The notes under the pieces: generated by a model | Seen by the model: only the letters and a program-made list of their open reading frames with translations | Told to the model about the DNA's origin: nothing | Databases searched by the model: none | Program-made: the position numbers and the translations under genes | NCBI RefSeq assembly: GCF_009727055.1 | Contig: NC_052349.1 | Coordinates: forward strand, 30,565,324-30,629,323 | DNA length: 64,000 bases | From: Benincasa hispida | Lineage: Eukaryota; Streptophyta; Magnoliopsida; Cucurbitales; Cucurbitaceae | Direction: 5' to 3' | Part shown: positions 21,026 through 33,340 of the stretch, one piece after another | Layout: each line of letters starts with the position of its first letter | Numbering within the stretch: the first letter of the stretch is position 1

Positions 21026-23232
21026 GTATTATGTTAAATTATTCAAAATACCCATAAACTTTGAGATAAGTCTCAATTGTGCCCCTAAAGTTTGAAAAGA
21101 TTGTAACCATTGAACTTCAAAACTATCAATTAATTTATTGAAAAGCATGCATGATATCATTTACAACTCAATTTCAACTATATAGAATGATTAAGGTTTT
21201 TTTTAAATGTTCAATAACAATATGTTTAGCAATCGAACATCTAACCTTTTGATTGAGAGTTTAGATTTTACAATTCATTTCAAATCAAAATATATTATTG
21301 AGATTATATGCAATCTCGTTCACATAATCAATTTTATACATCAATTGTCATATCAATTTGTAATATATAATATTATAAAGGATGTCATGTACACATTTTA
21401 ATTCTTATACATTAGTTTTCTTAACGGTTCCCATTTACCATTTTGATGAAAAAAATCTCTAAAAGTATTATCTTCAATAACAATTTCAAAGTTCAAAGAT
21501 TAATGTGAAATTTTAAAGAAGTATTTAAGGAGTTGGGTGGGATAGAGTGTAGCTATTAATCCCACTCCTTATTTATCTCAAAGAGTTCTTTAAGTCATAT
21601 GTGAGTTCTGAACTTGTAGATTTCTTACGTATTGTGAGTTTCATCATTTACAACTTCACTTTTTGCCCAAAACGTTTTCAAAGTTTAGAAACATAATTAA
21701 AAACATATCTTTGATTTTTTAAACAAAAAAATTTGATACATACCTTAGAGCCATAAAAAATATATTTCAATTTTCTAAAATGGCTCATTCAAAAAATTTG
21801 AATTGAATACAACGTTTTATCTACATATTTAGGAGTGAGTTATAAATTGTTAAAATCACTTCAAAACACAACTTTAATTATTCAAAATAATTATAATGTT
21901 TAATTTTATACTCTTAAATATAATTTTTATATTATCAAATTTAGTTTTAAAAAATAATAAAATAATTTAAACCATTTAAAAAAAACACACTCAAACTTAT
22001 CAACACGAATATACCATATTTGTGTATTTCACAAATTGATTTTAGAAAGTCGAGTAATATGGGATTTCTTTTATATATATAAACAAAATGTCTTGGCCGA
22101 CCCATTTCCAAAAATAAATAAATAAATAAATTATGCCCCAGTGGCTTTTTAGTAAAAGTCCGCATTTTATTCTTTTTTTTTTCCCTAAAAAAAATAAATA
22201 AATAAAAACAAAGGGCACAAACAAAAACGTTTTGGGACACCAAGAAGATAGCGACAATTCCTCCCACGTTTAGAGTGGGAACTGTCGGATTCAATATCCC
22301 ACAAAACTTAACTTGATGCAAAACAACAATCAAACGAAACAAAATGCAAAACAACTTTTTCTATCTAAAAATAAATAAAATCCATAAAATAAAATAAAAT
22401 AATGAAAATAAAAATTTATTCTCTTATTTGATTTTAAATGGACGTCATTTCAACTCTATCAAATCAAAATTCTTGGAACCGATTCCATTTCATTTTATAT
22501 GAATTAATGTGTCGAGATTGATTTTAGGGTAGATTTACCAAATTGCAATAGAAATTGGTATAATCCGAATGAAATTTTATTTATGGATGAATCTAATGGA
22601 TCTGAATCGCAAACATAATTTGATTATTTTTGATAATTATGAATATGTACATTTTACTATTTACCTTATTGTTATCATTACCGTTTGACTCTAACGGTAA
22701 ACATAACGGTAAGTAAAAATAACAATAAATGTGACAAATTTATAATTTTCATATCATTATAATAACAATATATGCAACGATAATGATGGTAACGGAAAAG
22801 TAGTGAGTCTTTTTGTAATTTAACCAGTGCAACTGTTGTTTCGTTGTCAAAGTCAATACAAGAATTAAATAATAGATAAGAAGTCATAAATTTTTAAATA
22901 TTTCACTTGGCCATAATGGTGTATTTATATGGGATTTAATCTGAGATTTATTTAAATTTACTAGTATTCGAAAATAGGATTAGGATATGAGATTTTTCTA
23001 ATCCCAAACTAGATCAAATCTTATCTTTATTTCTAATCTTGGTTAATTTTGTTATGTCCAAATTCACTCTCAACCTCTATAGTTTACCAATGTTGTTTTG
23101 AAAAATCAAGTGAAATTTTAAAAACTAAGACTCCATTTGAAAACTATTAAGATTTCATTTTTGGTTTTTGAAAATCTATTTTTAGTTTTTTTTTTAAAAA
23201 AAAAGATCATACCATGTTTGGTTTTTTATTTT

Positions 23233-23236
<4 letters not shown>

Positions 23237-23267
<31 letters not shown>
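23237..23267. repeat. (AT)n microsatellite
   Basis: About fifteen uninterrupted AT dinucleotides. Similar shorter arrays lie near 35366-35389 and 59219-59242. Confidence 0.95.
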
Positions 23268-23269
<2 letters not shown>

Positions 23270-23839
23270 ATTAATTGTTTTCTGTTTTTTAAACTAAAAT
23301 TAGAAAAGAAAAAAAAAAACATGTTTGATACTTGGGTTTTTTTCAAAAAGAAAAATTAATAATTTTTTGTTAATTTTTTTTGTTTGTTAATATGTTTTTT
23401 TTATAAATATAAAATCAAGTCTTTTTAAGATAATTTTCTATCTAATATACATAATTATAAAAATATATTTTTTGAAAAAAAAAAAACAAAAGACCAAAAT
23501 TAATAACCAAAACATGTATAATTTTTGTGTTTTTTAAAGACTAAAAACTAAAAAATGATTTTCAAAAACCAAAAATAAAAAATCAAATATTATCAAAATG
23601 GACTTAAAAATGTAGTTTTTAAAAACTTGTTTTTGTTTTTTAAATTTGAAAAATACGATTTTTGTACTTTAGCAAGATGCAAATCATTATAAGAAATTTT
23701 GGAAGAAATATGTTTAATTTTTTAAAATAAAAAATGAAATGGTTAACAAAGGGAACCTTAGCAATTAAAATCATTTTGGATGGTGTAAAATTACGTTTAA
23801 AAATGTAAAATAAACACTTAGGGCCCAGACGTCCCTAAG

Positions 23840-24127
23840 ATTTCGTTTGGTAACTAATTGGTTTTTGACTTTTGAAAAAATAAGTTTTTTCTTTCTCGAG
23901 TTTCAATTTTCTTAAGTAAAATAGTTGAATTATTAATCAAATTCTATAAGCAAAACAAGTTCTTAAAAACCATTTTTTCCTCAAAACTTAGCTTTGTTTT
24001 TTTTAATATATTGGTAAAAGTTAGATAACAAAATAAAAATAATTAGAGGTAAAATTGATGATTATATGGTTAATGTTCAAAAATAAAAAACAAAAAAAAA
24101 CTAAACAATAACCAAACATGACCTGAA
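23840..24127. mobile_element. MITE-like non-coding element, copy 2
   Basis: It begins GATTTCGTTTGGTAACTAAT then TGGTTTTTGA and ends AAACTAAACAATAACCAAAC then ATGACCTG, a loose inverted complement of the start. It has the same plan and similar length as the element at 9811-10110. No protein is encoded. Confidence 0.45.
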
Positions 24128-25354
24128 TCAATTTAAATGATTAAAGATGGATTCAAAAGTGTTTTGAACATAATAAAAGGTGATTTTAACTACTTCAAAA
24201 TCATCACAAATATATTTATTAAGGTCAAAAGGCTAAGAAAACGTGAATATGACTTAAAAAAATCAATCGATGGAAAATTCTATTGAATATAAATTAACCT
24301 AATAGACACTGGGATAAAAATATAATTTTCCATATTGTTTTCTCTTTTCAATGAACCACATTTTTGGCAAAAATAAACCGACCTAAGTTAGAGATTTTGG
24401 TTCCTTCACTCCATATATTGAGAAAAAATATATATATAAATTTCCACATTTGTTTTTCTTTCAAAACACCAAAACTAAGTAAACTTATGGAATAAAATAC
24501 AAGTGACTTATGGTGGACGTAAACAGAGGACCACACAGTGGCCATCTTGCAATCATGAGAAAATGTCGATTTCGAGAATCGAGTATCTCCATATTCCGAG
24601 AGGATGTAAATGAGTTTTAAGCCTCGATAGAGGTCTTATCTTTTACAATTGCCCTTTTCAGGGGTCCATGAATACTAAGTATTCATTACCCCGCCTGGAA
24701 CACTCTCCCAAACAACGTAGAACACTTTCCCAAATACCATCTTGAAGGGTGAGAACTGCCTAACTCTAGTTCACCATTAACCAAACCAGGATAAAGGTAT
24801 GTGTAGTTTAACTTCTGAAGCGTTTAATTTTGAAAATAAACAATTTTTAAAAATGTTGGGAGTGTTTGAGAATCATTCCAAATAACTTTTAAAACATTTT
24901 TAAATGAATTTTAAATAATTTTTATTAAAAGAATTTAAATAAAAATAATTTTTTTAAAAAATACTTTGAAATAATTTTTTTGAAAAGTATTTTTTCTCTA
25001 AGCAGTCCATGCAGTAAAACAACTTCTTTTAAACTGTTTTTTTTTTTTTTCTGGTAAGAAACTGCATTTACAACAAGAACATTTTCCAAAAATGCTTTCT
25101 TGAAAACTTCATATCTCAACACAATTTTTTTAAAAGGTTAATGGTGCATTTAGAATACATTTTTAAATTTTTAATTTAAAATATAAGTCATTTTAGAAAA
25201 AATTGAAGAGTTTGACAACTTCTTCGAGCAATTTTTCATATGTATTTTAATCTTTTTTATAAAAAAATATTTAAATAAAAATTAATTTTTTTAAAAGACA
25301 TTTTTTTTATACGTCAATCCAAAAGGCCCAAATTAATATAAACTAAAAAGATAT

Positions 25355-25480
25355 TATCAACGGCAAAAATCTTGAGCAATCAGTTCGTAACAAACGCCGT
25401 CCGATTTATCGCCACCGCCAAATCGAATCATCGCCGTGTAACCTCCTCGTCGAGAATCGAAAATCCAGCCAAACGTATGT
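25355..25480 (+). other. CpG-richer islet, possible old first exon
   Basis: Within very AT-rich DNA, about 120 bases carry many CG dinucleotides (ACAAACGCCGTCCGATTTAT, CGCCACCGCC, TCGTCGAGAATCG) and end CAAACGTATGTAACTT, which could be a splice donor. It looks like a 5' untranslated leader and first exon, but no coding exon can be linked downstream and there is no clear ATG frame. Speculative. Confidence 0.2.
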
Positions 25481-25744
25481 AACTTATTGACAATTTATTT
25501 TCTTTTTTAAAAAAAAATTAAAATTTTCATTTTTATTTACATTTGATATCCACACATAATACCATTTATTTTCAACATTAATTAATTGAAAATTAAAAGT
25601 TTCAAATAACAATATAAAAAAAGAAATGTGTTGATAACCTAAAGTTATCAGTGGTTTCATGATCAATTTCATTTTTATTTTATAGCATATATTTATCTTT
25701 TTATTTTTTTCTCATCCACACATACTAATTATTTTTTGCTATCT

Positions 25745-26690
25745 CGGTAGTTAATGAATATTAATTATTTCAGTCTAAAAAGTTTAGCCAATTAATCGCA
25801 AATCGTTAGAGTTCATGATTTGTAGGTCCATAAGGTCCCTCTACTAGCTCATAAAATATATCATGGAATAATGAATTGGGCAGTTATGAAATGTTTAAAT
25901 TTGGAATTAGGGTTTTGATTTGAAGCATTCAAATTAATTTAGGGTTTGATTAATTATATTCGACATAATTAAAACATTTAATTTTGATTTAAATATTGGT
26001 TTACATAAATAGGATTCATGTATGAATTAGGTATTTGATTAATTTAATATTTGATATTAAATTATTAATTAATTTTTTTTATTTAATTATTTAAATAAAA
26101 AAATTTCAAATTTTGAAAATTAAAATTTCGATTTGTTTTAAATTGTTTAATTTTAGTGAAAATTCAAATTAAATTCAAAATTGAATTTTAAAAATAGAAA
26201 ATTCCACTTTAAGTGGAATTCTCCAACATTTTCTTTCTAATAGGGGTAGTTTTACCCAATTGAAACACCTAGCCCACTTATAATCAGCTGCTTGAGGTGT
26301 TATTAAGCTGAGATTAAAATGCTAGCATGATTAACTTGCTTAAATAGATTTGATTTGATTAGATTGAAGAACTCATGCAAGCTGAAATTTTTTTCCCAAA
26401 AATTCTCTCCAAACCCTTATCTTCTCTCAAACAATTGACCTCAATTATGAGATTCCACATCTCATTCCAAGTTAAAGGATAGTAAAGAAGATCCTTATGG
26501 TGGTCTATTGGTGTTTTGGAGATCAAATTTGTAGAGGAGAAGAAGAATTTTGGTTGTTCATCAAAGGTATTCTAACATGAAGCCCTATTTTCTGCAAAAT
26601 TGTTTTAGCATGCTTTATAAATTCAAATTAAGTGTAATTGTAGTGCTTATTGATTCTAATTTCTTCTGTTACATGCTAGTTTTATCTATC
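25745..26690 (+). mobile_element. Copia LTR fragment (3' half)
   Basis: It shares the family block GAGTTCATGATTTGTAGGTC, ...GGTCCCTCTACTAGCTC with the LTR at 33850-33895. Further on it has AGCATGCTTTATAAATTCAA and TTAAGTGTAATTGTAGTGC, the plus-strand version of the block seen inverted at 35720-35800. Its first half is absent, and it abuts an inverted LTR start. Confidence 0.65.
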
Positions 26691-26860
26691 ATCTACATAC
26701 ATGTTTAAGCTACAGAAGATAACCTTGGATGTTAGTTTATTGGTTTTGTGGGTTAATGCTACTAAATATCAAATAAAATACCTTAGATTTTATTAAATAA
26801 ATAAATCGTTTGTACATTACAATATAAACTACATGACCCACGAGTGAAACATCAACCCAT
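26691..26860 (-). mobile_element. Copia LTR fragment (5' start, inverted)
   Basis: The minus strand reads from about 26860: TGGGTTGATGTTTCACTCGT, then CATGTAGTTTATATTG, then CCACAAAACCAATAAACTAA and CATCCAAGGTTATCTTCTG. This is the opening of the LTR family, on the opposite strand to the preceding fragment, so the two are not parts of one collinear LTR. Confidence 0.65.
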
Positions 26861-26904
26861 TCACTTTTTGTAGTTGACTTTATAACATTGAGTCTCTTGT
26901 ACTT

Positions 26905-27130
26905 GCATACGTAGGATCATTAACTCCGCGCGGCCATGTGTTTGAATGGAAGAAACTAGAAGATTATTCTGAGATTAAGATTCTTCCATTAAAAAGGGTT
27001 ATTAGGGTGGGCAGCCGTGAGGTACAACGAATTCCATCTGCTGTAAAACACCGTCCAACCAAGAAATTCCAATATTGTGGTGGCATAAGGCATAACCGAA
27101 AAACTTGTAATGAACAATTAATTATCTCGA
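26905..27130 (+). pseudogene. MULE transposase C-terminal zinc-knuckle scrap
   Basis: The frame from about 26905 reads YVGSLTPRGHVFEWKKLEDY, then KRVIRVGSREVQRIPSA and KFQYCGGIRHNRKTC. The last is a CX2(H/G)X4HX4C-like knuckle typical of the end of MuDR-type transposases (usually CGRCGQ.GHNRKTC). The same tail is seen at 40024-40221 in MULE copy 2 (LGQISEWKRPLGYEKN, VVQVGRRRVRRIPSRGEH). The rest of the element is missing. Confidence 0.75.
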
Positions 27131-27253
27131 ATCGCAATGTAGTAACAAAAAAAATCAAATACTTAATGAATTGTTATTTAGTTTGAAAAAAGAAATCTAT
27201 GAGTTATGCGAATTGCTAAGTAATTTTGTTTCTAGAACATTCTAAATTAAAGA

Positions 27254-27397
27254 TCTCGATTCTTGATAATGGTGCTTGTTCCCGTTCCTCGATGATGGCA
27301 CTTGATCCCGATCCTAGATTATGGCACTCGATTCCAATCCTTGATGGTGGCGCAAAATCCGAATCTTGGATTATGATGCTCGATGCAGATCCTAGAC
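27254..27397 (+). repeat. 27-bp minisatellite, about five units
   Basis: Diverged 27-bp units such as CCTAGATTATGGCACTCGAT plus TCCAAT follow each other. The unit length is a multiple of three, so a plus-strand frame (27226-27408) repeats a nine-residue pattern (LDPDPRLWH, LDADPRL). No known protein family. Confidence 0.75.
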
Positions 27398-27599
27398 TTG
27401 TTTTTTAATAAAATTGTTTTAGACGTTAAAGTGTTTGCTTCTCTCAGAATTGCATACATTGAGAAAATTTACTACTTCATAATTACATTTATGAACATTA
27501 AATTGTACAATGGACTAGAAAAAGAATTAATCAACCCACAACTGGCATCCATATTAGAACCAAAATCTGCAATCTTTGATTGAACGAATGAGTCTTTGG

Positions 27600-27925
27600 T
27601 CATGGTTCCTGTGACTAAATACTCGAAGAACTTCAAATAGAAGTGAAGGGATCAAATCCCACAGCAGAAGCATTGTGAATGCCTTGCATCCCACAATTCA
27701 ATTTTTACATAAACAAATTAAGTATACTAAAATAGAATACAAACATGTAATATAGCATGCTTTAGGTAAAAAGATTAGAACCATTCTTATCTTTATAGAT
27801 TCCCAAGCTTCATGAACAATCCTCTTTAAGTTCCAACGAATGGCTCCTGCAACGATCTTGATCACGAACGATTTCTTGAACAATCTCGAACACTACCATG
27901 AGAGTAACCAATAAAAGGATAGGTG
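27600..27925 (-). mobile_element. Copia LTR 3'-end fragment
   Basis: Sequence such as ATATAGCATGCTTTAGGTAA and CTTGATCACGAACGATTTC repeats the block found near the 3' end of the adjoining LTR (around 28050-28140) and at 16000-16050. It stops where the next LTR end begins, suggesting an older LTR broken by insertion. Confidence 0.5.
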
Positions 27926-30023
27926 TGAAGGAAATTTGACATGAGGATTTCCATGAGCAGTGAAATGATCGTTCCAAATTTCATTCTTATATGAACACAC
28001 ACAATTACAATCAAGAAATGGAAATATACAAGCTATGCACAAAACGAAATTACAGCATGCTTTACTAAGATCAAGGGAAGAATTACACATACATTTGAAG
28101 ACTCATCTTCAACACCCTTGATCACAAACGCTCGTTCATAGCAAGATGACAATAACGAATGCTCGAATACTTCGATCGCTACACTGTACGATCACAACGA
28201 CAACGAACACAATGATCTCCAAAACCACAAACACAGCGAATGGCCTCCAAATACCTCAAACTATGTCAAGTTGAGTATGACACCACCACAATGGCTACCT
28301 TGGTATTCTCAGTGTGAAAATCCAGAAGTGTGGGCTCTGTGTGGACTTGGTTAGAGGATGAGACTAGAGGAAGAACAATCGTGTAAATGATTGAGTAAGT
28401 CAGAGATGACAAGGTTTATCGTATAGATGACGCCCAATTGTTTAGAAGAAGTTACACGATCGTTTAGCAAAAGTATCGCGATCGTTTAGCTAATCGGCCA
28501 GTTGAGTGACTATCATATAGAAACACTCTACGATCGTCTAGTCTCTCTTCAGCTGTGGTTTAGTAAATCTTATTCACTTGACAGTCATCGTGAGAACTTT
28601 CCGAGAATAGAAACTCTAAAAAATCAACTACTAAGTTTAGGAAAAAAAATTTCCTTTTATCTCACGGTTACCATAAAACCACCAATAACCTCCCACTCAA
28701 TTGGTTATCAGAGAAAAAGAGATAATTAACCAATAATTAATATTATTATAAATATATATGATAACCAATTTACCATAGTATATTCATAACCTATAGTTTT
28801 AATATTTTATCTTATGAAACATATAAACCATAGATCTTTTTTTATTCCATGGTACTTAATGTAAATCTCATTTACATTAATCATCCACTTAATGTATCTC
28901 ATATATCAAACCGATCATATCATATATAATCGAATACTTCTTGTCACGGGATCCACCATATCATATCATATATAACATCAAGAAGTGATCCTCAACTTGA
29001 ATCCATTGAGCTACCAAGGGGACCTTATGAACCTTTAGCTCGAAGCTCCAACGTTATGTGAATAACTAACTAAACTCTTTAGTCACGGGATCCACCATCC
29101 ATTAGCTGCCAAGCACTCACTGAAAACCGACAGCTAAACTCTCCTTACTACAGATATATTATGTATCCATATTAATCAATCAACGGTGCAATAACCCTTC
29201 ACAGATCACTCGTAAGTATAGCTCGGCCAATAACCGTTATGCCCTTGTAGTTACATCTAACTCTTTAAGTACCACTGATTTCTCTAATGAACATAAGTCG
29301 TAGTCCTACTATGACTGAGTCCTCTCTTCCAAAGAGAAGTTGTGGCCACTATGTTCAAGCCTCAGAATTAGCCTTTAATAGCACAATCTATCTCTTACCT
29401 CTGATTCAGGGAAGAAGTGAATTCCATCTTGTGTAACTAAGTTCCCAGCTTCCAGATCAGACAAGTCCTTAAAAAGGTAGGCATGTTGAGTTGGCAATTT
29501 GGCCACTCTCACCCATACTAATCAAAGGACCGCTCTCAAAGGCAGGAGTTCCCAAAACATTCAGAATTGAGGTCATGTTACCTATGGTCGTTTAGGTGAG
29601 ATGTAAGTCTCTAGTGTCAACGACATTATATATAGAGACTAGTCATCTCGTGGTCCGATCTTATACAAACACTTTGTATATAACACTCTCACTCACATAT
29701 CTCCACATGAATGGTTATGATCTACCATTTATAGTAATTCACAACACTTGCAAACCTCTACAAAGTAGGCCGTATCCATAGTATCACCAGGATCAGGTAT
29801 CCCACCTTAATCCTTATACTACAGACCTATTTAGGTTATCACTTAAGGCATGATTCACTTGTATATCTCATATACATGCTTAAGTTTACATATAATAACC
29901 ATGGAGCTTTGTTTATTGGACATGAGTAAAAGTCATATAAAATAACTCTTATTTTATTCATAACAATGTGTATAAATTACAAACTACGAGACTTCAAGAG
30001 AATTAGGATATCAATCTCAACTA
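27926..30023 (-). mobile_element. Copia 3' LTR, near full length
   Basis: On the minus strand it begins at 30023 with TAGTTGAGATTGATATCC, directly after the PPT, and ends ...ATTTCCTTCA at 27926, about 2.1 kb. It follows RNase H of a minus-strand copia remnant. The terminal third has ATCGTTTAG-type motifs (28440-28545) shared with other LTRs here. Confidence 0.82.
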
Positions 30024-30035
30024 TCTCCCACTTGT
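30024..30035 (-). other. Copia polypurine tract
   Basis: The minus strand reads ACAAGTGGGAGA immediately before the LTR start. This is the same tract as at 20096-20107 and 37706-37716. Confidence 0.8.
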
Positions 30036-30119
30036 TCTAATGCCTCGGGAGACTAATGTACAATACGAGAGAAATACATGTACAATATACAATTAATTGA
30101 AGCATAACCCAGTATCATC

Positions 30120-30641
30120 TTCTACTTGCCCTAGACAAGATGCCTCATGTTCTGCAGACTCAGACTCTTCAGGTGATCCTCGAACTCTTTAGCCGTGAGA
30201 GTTTTTGTAAAGGGATCAACAACATTGTGCTCCGACGCGATCTTCATGACTATCACATCATCGTGATGCACAATCTGCCTGATCTAGTGGTATTTTCTCT
30301 CTATATGCTTGCCCTGACGATGACTCCGAGGTTCCTTTAAATTTGCCACAACCCCGCTATTATCACAATAAAGAGTGATTGGAAAATCCATATTTAGAAC
30401 AACTTCTAAATCTGTAAGAAATTTCGTCAGCCAAATAGCCTTCTTAGCTGCTTCACAAGTGGCTACGTATTAGGCTTCCATAGTGGAGTCTGCGATGCAT
30501 CCTTGCTTGATGCTTCGCCACACTACAACCCTTTCATTTATAGTGAACACTGACCTGATGTCGATTTTTTAGAATCTCTATCAGTCTGAAAGTCAGAGTC
30601 TGTATCTCGTATAAGGACCAGATCCTTATCTCCATACTGTT
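30120..30641 (-). pseudogene. Copia RNase H and polyprotein end, truncated
   Basis: Minus-strand translation from about 30640 starts inside RNase H (YGDKDLVLIRDTDSDFQTDR, DSKKSTSGQCSL) and continues, with stops, to the polyprotein tail upstream of the PPT. It is about 170 codons of an original near 1,300. The upstream part of the element is cut off by a plus-strand LTR start at 30642. Confidence 0.82.
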
Positions 30642-30735
30642 GGGGTTGATACCCTGAAATCTTGTGTCCTGTAGTTTGTAAACAGTTTGTACGAATGCTT
30701 GTGTTGTATAATATATGATATTTGTAGGATTGTAT
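30642..30735 (+). mobile_element. Copia LTR start fragment
   Basis: TGTTGGGGTTGATACCCTGA, then AATCTTGTGTCCTGTAGTTT is a good copy of the LTR start (compare 11825 and 34036). After about 95 bases it joins the 3' end of a minus-strand LTR, so only the opening is kept. Confidence 0.75.
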
Positions 30736-32543
30736 CAATAGCAGCGGAAGAACAAGGATCATCTAAGCATTCAAATTCACTAATCTTGGCATAATATAAA
30801 GCATGCTTCTGCAGAAAAATGGATTTCAAGACATACCTCTTGTAGAACTTCTTCAAAGCTTCATCTCTAGCTGCTATCTTCTCCATATCTTGTTGTAGAC
30901 CACCTCAAGATCTTCCCTACTATTCTCTAGGTGCTCTAGATTGAGTTGTGGGCTCAAAACAAGCCTGAATCAAGGGATGAAGGAGAATAGCTCACTGCAG
31001 CAACCTTTGTTGAAGAACCTTTCTTCAAACCGATTTTTCTCTCAAAATTTTGTAGATTTCATGCTCGATTTTCACTCCAATCTTCTCTTTATATTGCAGA
31101 TCGCAAAGAGAAGAGCTGCATGAGTTGCAGCTCATACTTGGAGAAGATAAGGTAAATATATTGCTTCATGAGTGAGCTAGTTCAAAGATGGGTAATAGAA
31201 AAACCATTTTTCCATTAAAGTGTTTTAGTTTTCCAATTTTCCTTTCCCAATTTTATCTAAAAATCAAATTTTGATTTAAAAAATCTATTTGATTTTAAAA
31301 ATGAAAAATCATAAATTAATTATTAAATAAAACTTAATTAATTTAATATTAATTTTAACACATATCCATCTTTATATATTTAAATCATATTTAAATATAA
31401 ATTCTTCTATTTCGTTTAATTCTAATTTGAACGTTTCAAATTAACTTATCATGCTATTCTAGAGCTAGTCCATTACGAGCTAGTAGGGGGACCTCGCAGA
31501 CCTACAGATCATGGGCTCCAACGATTCGAGAATAATTGGCTAAATTCATTAGACCAAATTAATCTCCATTCATTAATTAATGGGTCATTCCACAAAAGCC
31601 AATAGTTGCACTCCCCTCACTGTAGATATATTATTTCCACATGATTTAACCATAATCAGCAATTTGACCCTTCACGTTCGTAATAATGGCTAGGTCAAAT
31701 ATCTATTTTACCCCAAGATTATGTCTTATTTCTCAAGTCCTTACTGATCTTCTAATGAACAACTGGTTTATGATCCAATCACCAAACCAAACTCTCTCAG
31801 CCTAGTGAGAGGGTGGGGCCCCTTGTTCAAGACCTGGATTCAGTATTTAAGAGAACAACGTTTCTCCTATCCCTAAATCGGATAGATGTGAACTCTGTTT
31901 TGCACCCTATGTCCCCAACTATCTATCCGGTCTTACCCCTGAAATGTGAGTCTTATTGAGCCGGCACTGTTGAGCGAACCCTCAACTATGCAAATCTAAG
32001 GGCAATCCCAAGTAAACAGGAGTTCATAGTTAGCTCAGGATTAAGATCGAGTTACCTAGGTCATCTAGGTGAAATAGTCAGTCTTAAACAGTAAACAACG
32101 TTATAAAGTAAGAGTGACGTATTTCATGGTTCAGATCTTATGCAAACTCATTGCATAGGACGCCCCCACTCCTCATGTCATAACATGTACGAATTAGGAT
32201 CACATCGTATGTAGCACTTTACAACTCTTTGTAACAACTACAGAGTAGGCCACATCCAATGGTGTTACCAGAATAAGGTACCCAACCTCATTCATGTACC
32301 ATAGATCATTTTGACTATTTAATCGAATCTGATCCACTCTTATGTCTCCACATAAAGTTCAAGTACTCATTTTGACTATTTACTCGAATCTGATCCACTC
32401 TTATGTCTCCACAATAGTCATGGTTTTAGTTTATTGGATTTAGACTTTCATACAATTTATGAGATCAATAACAAGTATATTGATAATAGAAAATGTTTAT
32501 CATTTTACAAACTGCGAGTTTTTAGGACATAAAACCCAACAAT
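30736..32543 (-). mobile_element. Copia LTR, near full length, inverted
   Basis: The minus strand starts TTGTTGGGTTTTATGTCCTA at about 32543 and passes through all family landmarks to AGCGGAAG/AGCATGCTT near 30736. No coding domain or PPT flanks it, so it is a solo or orphan LTR. A duplicated TTTTGACTATTTACTCGAAT-type stretch lies near 32310-32405. Confidence 0.75.
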
Positions 32544-32559
32544 ATTTACTTCACATCTT

Positions 32560-33340
32560 ATTTTTTTTACTCAATTGCTTGTTTTATTTGCTTTACCACA
32601 AACCAATAAACATCCCTGGTTATTTGTATGTAACTCAAGCACGTATGTGGTGACATACAAGTGGATCATGTCTTGAGTGATAACCAAAATGGTCTGTAGT
32701 ATATGAATATAGAAAGAAAACCTTATCATGGTAATGCTATGGATGCGACCCACTTTGTGGAATAGTCACAAATGTTATGACTTGTCATAGACGGTCTGAT
32801 CTTAATCATTTGTGTTGGGGACATGCGAGCGGGGGCGTCTTATACAAAGAGTTTGTATAAGACTTGACCACGAAGTGTTAACGTCTCGTTATATAAGACC
32901 GTTCATGACAAAGACTTCACTTCACTAGGATAACCATAAGTAACATGACCTCAATCCTAAGTGAGTTGTGAACTCCTGCCATCGAGGGCGATCCTTTGAT
33001 CTGTATGGGTGCGAGTGGCCAGATCGTCGATTCAAACCTACCATTTTGGGGGTTCGTCTGATTTGGGAGTTAGAAACTCAACTACACAAGATGGAATTCA
33101 CTCCTTCCCTGAAGCAGGGGTAAGTAGATAGATAGCTCCCTTAAGGACTGATTCGAGGGCTTGAACGATGTGGTGCCACACACATTCTCTTAACCCGAGA
33201 GGTGTTCACACATAGTTGGACTATGTTGTATTGTTCATTAGAGAAATCAGTGGTACTTAAGGAGTGTGATGTAACAACAGGGGCAAAATAGTAATTTGGC
33301 TCAGTTGTATTTACGAGCATCTGTGAAAGGGCTTACTATG
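32560..33340 (+). mobile_element. Copia LTR fragment (5' part)
   Basis: From CCACAAACCAATAAACATCC (about 32600) it follows the plus-strand family order, including the palindrome CTTATACAAA/TTTGTATAAG (32839-32861), and stops near 33340 at GTGAAAGGGCTTACTATGA. The first 50 or so bases of the LTR are missing. Confidence 0.72.

Larger units (their letters stand above)
21026..25354. other. AT-rich gene-free stretch
   Basis: No coding frame with recognisable similarity is present. The first 100 bases (AAATTATTCAAAATACCCAT, then CCCCTAAAGTTTGAAAAG) resemble a common dispersed plant repeat. 23100-23640 is dense in TTTTAAAAACAAAAACC-type sequence, possibly a third MITE-like copy. A slightly GC-richer block at 24555-24800 is unassigned. 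Confidence 0.6.

Noticed and set aside
22042..22354. Hydrophobic minus-strand frames that could be membrane peptides
   Set aside because: The Phe/Leu/Ile richness comes from A/T-run DNA. Two frames overlap and neither has similarity or a promoter.
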